From Tachypleus tridentatus (taxonomy: Eukaryota; Arthropoda; Merostomata; Xiphosura; Limulidae), in the NCBI RefSeq assembly GCF_004210375.1, contig NC_134834.1:11579857-11643856 (forward strand): a stretch of DNA of 64,000 bases, read 5' to 3'. A program made the position numbers and the translations under genes. Of the stretch, positions 58,703 to 64,000 are shown piece by piece (within the stretch, counting starts at the first letter, position 1; every line of letters starts with the position of its first letter). The notes beneath the pieces are model-generated. The model saw only the letters and a list, made by a program, of their open reading frames with translations, was not told where the DNA came from and did not search any database.

Positions 58703-59079
58703 CGCCCTCCAGTAGCACAGCGGCATGTCTGGGGACATATACCACTAGAAACCGGTTTCGATGCCTGTGGTGGACAGAGCACAGATAACCATTTGTTTAG
58801 CTATGTGTTTAATAATAAACAACAATAATTAGTTCAGTGTATCTAGTATCTGTTGGGTCAGCTGTACGTTTATTAAATCACAGCACTTATACCCAAGGTT
58901 CGTTTTCCCGCGGTGGGCAACACATGGCCCGAAGTGGCTTTGCGCTGAAACAAACAAATCAGTGTATTTGGCTTCTTTGCGGCTCAGCAGTAAGTCTTAT
59001 AACTCTAGAAATCGAGTTTCGATACGCGCAGTGGACAGAACACTGATACCCCACTGTGAAACTTTGCCCTGAACAACAA
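58703..59079 (+). repeat. Three type-B SINEs, second copy
   Basis: Counterparts of 6586-6709, 6730-6843 and 6846-6962 in the same order and orientation; one G is lost in the first box (aaaccggtttcg). Confidence 0.75.
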
Positions 59080-59717
59080 ATATATCAATAAATACCCTTT
59101 AATGCTTAGCACAGGAGGAATAAAAAAGAAGTCGTGAAGGTATTTGCATTATAAATGATTTTATTTTCTGACATGCTCTACGTATAGAGGATTACATATA
59201 TATACTTATAGCCTGTTTTGTACGCTGAGTAATATGGTTAAAACGTACGGAATTTCACTAATCTCCATGCTGCCAGTAATGGAATTTTCTTGTTAGTGTT
59301 AGATTAACGTGGATCAATAGCAGTAAGATATTGTAATATTAAATATATGACACAACGCTACTTTACTGAGACATATTTGTTTCGTTCTTCAGTTAGTTAT
59401 TGTTCAGCTCTGAAAATATAGCATTGTAATGTTTTCCCACATCTCCGGTAATGTCTGTTTTTCCTTCATACCTAACATAGAAATCTTTTCAAATGGAGTT
59501 TTGCTGAGTTGCCGAATATAACTTGAATTATTCGTGAAATGCCTTATTTGTGATTGTGTTGAGTGTAAGATTTTCGTTAAATACGTTAACGATGGTTTGT
59601 GTAACACAAAACACTAATTGAATGTGTTAATTATGGTTCTGTTTAAAGCAAGATATTTTACTAAGCTGGCTTAGCTCTTAGCAACATGTTCTATTTTAGA
59701 AGTCCCACGTGATAAAC

Positions 59718-59798
59718 GCGCATGCGAACTCGAAGTTAAAATGACGTCACATTTTAAAGCTATAGTTTAATTTTAAAACGTGCTTAAGCCTATAAATA
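59718..59798 (+). promoter_or_regulatory. Promoter-like cluster, second copy
   Basis: GCGCATGCG (59718-59726), TGACGTCA (59742-59749) and TATAAATA (59791-59798), unchanged from 7602-7682 in sequence and spacing. Confidence 0.4.
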
Positions 59799-59845
59799 CG
59801 GTAGTTTGTGTGAGATATATAGCTTTAGTGATTTTGGTTTCTTAA

Positions 59846-60040
59846 TTTTAATTTCGCGCAAATTTCTGGAAGACCGTCCCGTGTGTTGTCCCTAACTCAT
59901 AAAAGAAAGCAGCTAGTAAACATCACCCACCGCCAACTCTTGGGCTACTCTTTTACCAACGAATAGTGGGATTGACCATCAAATTATAACGCCCCCACGG
60001 CTGAAAAGGCGAGCATGTTTGGTGCGAAGGGGATACGAAC
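59846..60040 (-). repeat. Truncated long SINE (type A), second copy
   Basis: Counterpart of 7731-7924, truncated at the same B-box position. Confidence 0.75.
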
Positions 60041-60603
60041 GCCTATGTGTATAACACATGAGCTGTTTTCATCTCTTTAATTAATTTCAAGTGTTGATTA
60101 GTGTAATTTTGACAATATAAGAAAAAAACACAAACCTTAAAACAGTTTAATCTTATTAAACATGTTATTGAAGTAAAACTATCAACAATTTGTACCAATA
60201 TTACTGTGAGGGTTGTGAGGGTATTTATATCCAATATCTCTAAAATATGAGGGTTTTCCACGTATTAAATATGTTGGTAGCATGTTCCTTCCACGTATTT
60301 TTTTATATAAAATCTGTTGTTAGCATGTTCCTATTAACATCATCTTCTTTCAGGGTTAAAAATTTGATTAACATTTGAATCGAAGAAAGATCACTTTGTT
60401 TTCTACTTAATACAGTAAAACCTGTCTAAGGCGGAATCGCATGGGACCGAATAATATTTCCGGCTTAATCAGGTTTTCTGGTTTAGACCTGTTAAACATG
60501 CATTTCATTAATTATGTATAGTTTTTAAACGGAACGTTATACTTGCTTGACTTGAGGTAAGACGTTTGTGAATAGAGTTATTATACTGTTTATGTTATAT
60601 TTA

Positions 60604-61059
60604 TTAGAATAAGAACGAAAATAGACATTCAAAATATACATAAGTACACAAATTCTTAATCAAATTTATTTGAAGAAAGTGTCCAGTTTCAACTGTTTCA
60701 ATGGACTTTCTCATGTGGTTAAAAGAGAACACAAATTCTACGACCTCTTCATGAAGTTCATTTTCCCACTTCATTTTTGTATACAATTTGATAACGTTAA
60801 TACAACGTAACACTTGTGATGAAGTAGGAATTTCTATTTTCTCACTATCTTTTCCATTTTGTTCATCTTCTGAATCTCTCACACTGTTAACATCTTGTGA
60901 TTCTATTATAGATTTTAAATCAGTTTGATCAGTTTCTGTTAAAACATTCTTGTCAACGTTCACAAAACTTTCCACGTTCACAGAATCATCTGAATCAATC
61001 AGAGTTTGGATTTCAGTACAATTGTCATAACAAACAACTTTAAAAAAACATGAAGGCAT
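60604..61059 (-). pseudogene. Tigger transposase C-terminal fragment, second copy
   Basis: Gives the same 151-residue protein as 8488-8943, with no amino-acid change. See that entry for the domain reasoning. Confidence 0.6.
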
Positions 61060-61247
61060 TAAGCAAATTTTCCTAAATTTTAGGAAGATAGGAATTTATT
61101 TTTCTCGTGAGAATTATTTAAAGAGTAAAACTTTTCACTTAAAAGACAAATATATTTCTACAAATCATGAATCTAATTTAACTGTAAAAATAATGACGTC
61201 AGAAAAAAACAATATATTTAACCAATACTCACTGTAACAAAATGTTT

Positions 61248-61880
61248 GAGAATTTATTAATATTTAAACAAATTATTAATTAAACAAGAATTTATTAATG
61301 TTTAAACAAATTATTAATTAAACAAGAATTTATTAATATTTAAACAAATTATTAATTAAACAAGAATTTATTAATATTTAAACAAATTATTAATTAAACA
61401 AGAATTTATTAATATTTAAACAAATTATTAATTAAACAAGAAATTATTAATATTTAAACAAGAAATTATTAATATTTAAACAAATTATTAATTAAACAAG
61501 AATTTATTAATATTTAATCAAATTATTAATTAAACAAGAATTTATTAATATTTAAACAAATTATTAATTAAACAAGAATTTATTAATATTTAAAAATATT
61601 AATTAAACAAGAATTTATTAATATTTAAACAAATTATTAATTAAACAAGAATTTATTAATATTTAAAAATATTAATTAAACAAGAATTTATTAATATTTA
61701 AACAAATTATTAATTAAACAAGAATTTATTAATATTTAAACAAATTATCAATGAAACAAAATTTTATTAATATATAAACAAATTATTGATTAAACAAGAA
61801 TTTATGAATATTTAAACAAATTATTAATTAAACAAGAATTTATGAATATTTAAACAAATTATTAATTAAATAAGAAATTA
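61248..61880. repeat. AT-rich minisatellite, 38-bp unit, second copy
   Basis: Matches 9134-9780 with the same variant units. The offset between copies is 52,114 at the left and right ends of the array, so no net length change has occurred. Confidence 0.92.
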
Positions 61881-62246
61881 ATATTTAATAAAACATTTTT
61901 TTCTGATTTTCTCAGGTTCTAAGCCTACTTGTAGATAGATGAGGTAGGTGAAAGATAGGTTTCTGTCTGCGTTACGCAGGTTCCACCATATAGAGGGCCT
62001 CATATAAGAGAAATCTTAAGATAATACTGCAAAATTTTGATGTTTCTGGCTCAGACAGGTTTTACTGTATTATTTTGTAAGGAAAATAACGTTTCTTAAT
62101 GTATTGAGCTTTTGACAAAATCTTAGAGAAAGACAGAGAAAGGTTACAGAGGAAGTAGATTACCCCATTATAATTGTCCATTTGTTTGTCTGACCACTGC
62201 TATACAGGTACTGTAAAGTGGACTGTCCTATGTGGTGACTGAAATT

Positions 62247-62732
62247 ATGAATGCTCGGTGGAAGAATCCTTATTTTACGAAGGAAGACGAATGTCTCTAT
62301 ATAAGACAGAAAGCCCTGGGGGTACTACCAAACAATGACGAAGACGAAGAAAATAGATTTAATCTGTTGAAGGAGATGATGTTGAAAATCATTCATTTAT
62401 CCGAATCGGAAATAAATGAATCTGTGGAAGAGGAGGACACCGACAGTGCTGAGAACAGAAAGAAAAAAAACAGTTAGGAAAAGAAAACGTGTGAGAAACA
62501 GATCGAATGGCGACCGAACGATACACTTAACAGGGAGAACTGGTGAAGACATGGGCAAAGAACACGTGGAATCTTCAAAGAGCAGGCGGTTAAAGTCGTG
62601 CTCCAAACCTCCAAAACCGTTCGAATTTAAAATGTCAAGTTCGAGACGTGTGAAACAGAAAGATGCAGATGAAAACAACGCTGAGAGAAAAGAAGGTGCT
62701 AAACTGAAGTACAGAAGGCGTCTGATAACAAG
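62247..62732 (+). CDS. Gene A exon 1, second copy with shifted frame
   Basis: Same sequence as 10135-10619 except that an A run is 8 long here (aaagaaaaaaaacagtt) against 7 in copy 1. The frame is lost after residue about 77, and the remaining C-terminal sequence continues in another frame. The homopolymer position points to a consensus error in one copy. If copy 2 is an assembly duplicate, this is not a separate gene. Confidence 0.5.
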
Positions 62733-62811
62733 GTTAGTGTGCAAAAAAATACTGTGTTCGTTACGATGTTGTAATGGTTAACAGACTTTGTGGGGTTTGT
62801 TTACGTTTTAT

Positions 62812-63078
62812 TTTTTGAATTTCCCGCAAAGCTACACGAGGGCTATCTGCGCTAGCCGTCGCTAATTTAGCAGTGTAAGACCAGAGGGAAGGCAGCTAGT
62901 CATCACCACCCGCCGCCAACTCTTGGGCTACTCTTTTACCAACGAATAGTAGGATTGACCGTACCATTATAACGCCTTCACAGCTGAAAGGGCGAACATG
63001 TTTGGTGCGAAGGGAATTCGAACCTGCGTCTCTCAGATTACGAATTGAACTCTTTAACCCACCTGGCCATGCCGGGTC
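62812..63078 (-). repeat. Long SINE (type A), second copy
   Basis: Counterpart of 10697-10964. Here ctcttttacc carries one more T than copy 1. Confidence 0.88.
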
Positions 63079-63618
63079 ATGACTTTGTGGGGACACCTTG
63101 TATTAACAAACAAAGATGTATTATTTTTTTTATCATATTCTCATATTTTCCTAAAGAAATAAAATGAGAGAAAAAAAGGGATCTAATAATTTCAACATAG
63201 ATCGTGTTTAGATTTTGAATAGAGCAATAAGCTCGGGTAACCTTAAAAATGTTTCGTCACTGAATTTATTAACAGAACGAGCCCCGCCCATGTCGCGAAG
63301 CGCGTGCACCAACATAATAACAGATCCCGCAAAAAGTCTAAGAACATATTAAAGAGTATTACTAAAGTAGCTATTGTGTTATTTTGTTTTACTAGTGACT
63401 GGATTTCTATTAAATAATTCTTTCTAAGTTATGAAAAAAAAAATAATATTTTCGTTTGATGTTTTTTTTCTCTCGAATCTGTGTTAAAATATAACAAGTT
63501 GGTGTTGCATGATTTTTTCTCCCGTCAAACAAAAGTTTCATTCTCACTAAACTTAATGGTCATTCTGTCTATCTGTCTGCCTCAGAGGCGGAACTAACCA
63601 GGGCAACACCCATAGCCG

Positions 63619-63738
63619 ACCCGCAGTGGCACGGCGTATATCTGCGGACTGGCACAGCTAGAAACCGGGTTTTGATACCTGTGGTAAGCAGAGCACAGAT
63701 AGCTAATAGTTTTGTACTTAATTCCAAACAAACCAAAC
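63619..63738 (+). repeat. Short SINE (type B), second copy
   Basis: Counterpart of 11505-11625, intact. Confidence 0.82.
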
Positions 63739-64000
63739 AAAGCTACAGGACGCATGCCCTCTGGTGGCCTGGTCTGGTTCTATCTTCTGAAGAAAAAACA
63801 ACAACAAAAGAAACGGGTGTCACATATTTCTTTGCCACAGTTCCTGAACTGTTTGCTCTGCCACCGGTCTCTCTGCCGTTATTTATCTGTTTGTCAGTCT
63901 TCATCAACCTATCTATATTTTCTTATTAATATCTATCTTCCTGCTTGTCTCTCTATATTTTGAGTTTATATTTGTCTTCCTATTTGTGGTTTTCTATCTG

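Larger units (their letters stand above)
60413..62067 (-). mobile_element. Pogo/Tigger-type remnant, second copy
   Basis: Counterpart of 8297-9954, flanked by TA, with the same inverted repeats, transposase fragment and AT minisatellite. Confidence 0.78.
56094..64000 (+). repeat. Large direct duplication, copy 2
   Basis: Begins at the first base after the gap and corresponds to 3954-11889 throughout. It is 29 bases shorter overall, mainly by shorter homopolymers (cggacc for cgggacc, gtcttcg for gtctttcg, aaaccggttt for aaaccgggttt). It runs off the window end. No sequence from between 11.9 and 55.6 kb appears in it. Confidence 0.95.

Noticed and set aside
1-64000. Retroviral, LTR or capsid-bearing elements
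   Set aside because: Looked for paired long terminal repeats and polymerase, protease or envelope-like frames on both strands; none recognised.

Overview
This is animal nuclear DNA with no bacterial or viral layout: split exons with GT/AG junctions, tRNA-derived SINEs, Tc1, Tigger and piggyBac-type DNA transposons, and very large minisatellites. The abundant ~275-bp SINE with an (AAAC)n tail is one I associate with horseshoe crabs (Xiphosura). That assignment is from memory and only moderately secure. Tandem arrays fill roughly 30 % of the window by my addition. I saw no retroviral, LTR or other capsid-bearing element.

Layout. 1-2.9 kb holds two minisatellites (52 and 71 bp units). 3.1-11.9 kb holds SINEs, a piggyBac-like MITE, a promoter-like cluster, a decayed Tigger element with an internal minisatellite, and a long exon. 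12.4-33.7 kb is mostly minisatellites (47, 19, 38, 70, 26, 18, 29 and 32 bp units), with two unrelated Tc1 elements and small exons between them. 34-47 kb carries more exons, arrays of 68 and 27 bp units, and a terminal exon followed by AATAAA. 52.3-54.8 kb holds the 5' exons of a CDC7 (DBF4-dependent kinase) gene. 55,594-56,093 is exactly 500 Ns. 56,094-64,000 repeats 3,954-11,889 almost base for base in the same orientation.

Genes. Two host genes can be supported, both on the plus strand. 'Gene A' is a chain of candidate exons from about 10.1 to 47.0 kb encoding a basic, Ser-rich protein I do not recognise; several neighbouring exons agree in splice phase. CDC7 is represented by three exons (N-terminus, glycine loop, catalytic Lys and alpha-C Glu) and then runs into the assembly gap. 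Both genes show small frame breaks, often in homopolymers, which looks like unpolished long-read consensus rather than decay.

The most consequential observation is about the assembly. The post-gap contig starts inside a copy of sequence already present 52 kb upstream, and a fast-evolving minisatellite in it keeps the same total length and variant units. This suggests one locus (or two alleles) placed twice, though a very recent segmental duplication is not excluded. I found no convincing undescribed biological system. The real leads are the unrecognised gene, an exon boundary caught up in a minisatellite, a partial exon copy, the higher-order repeat structure, and the transposon remnants.
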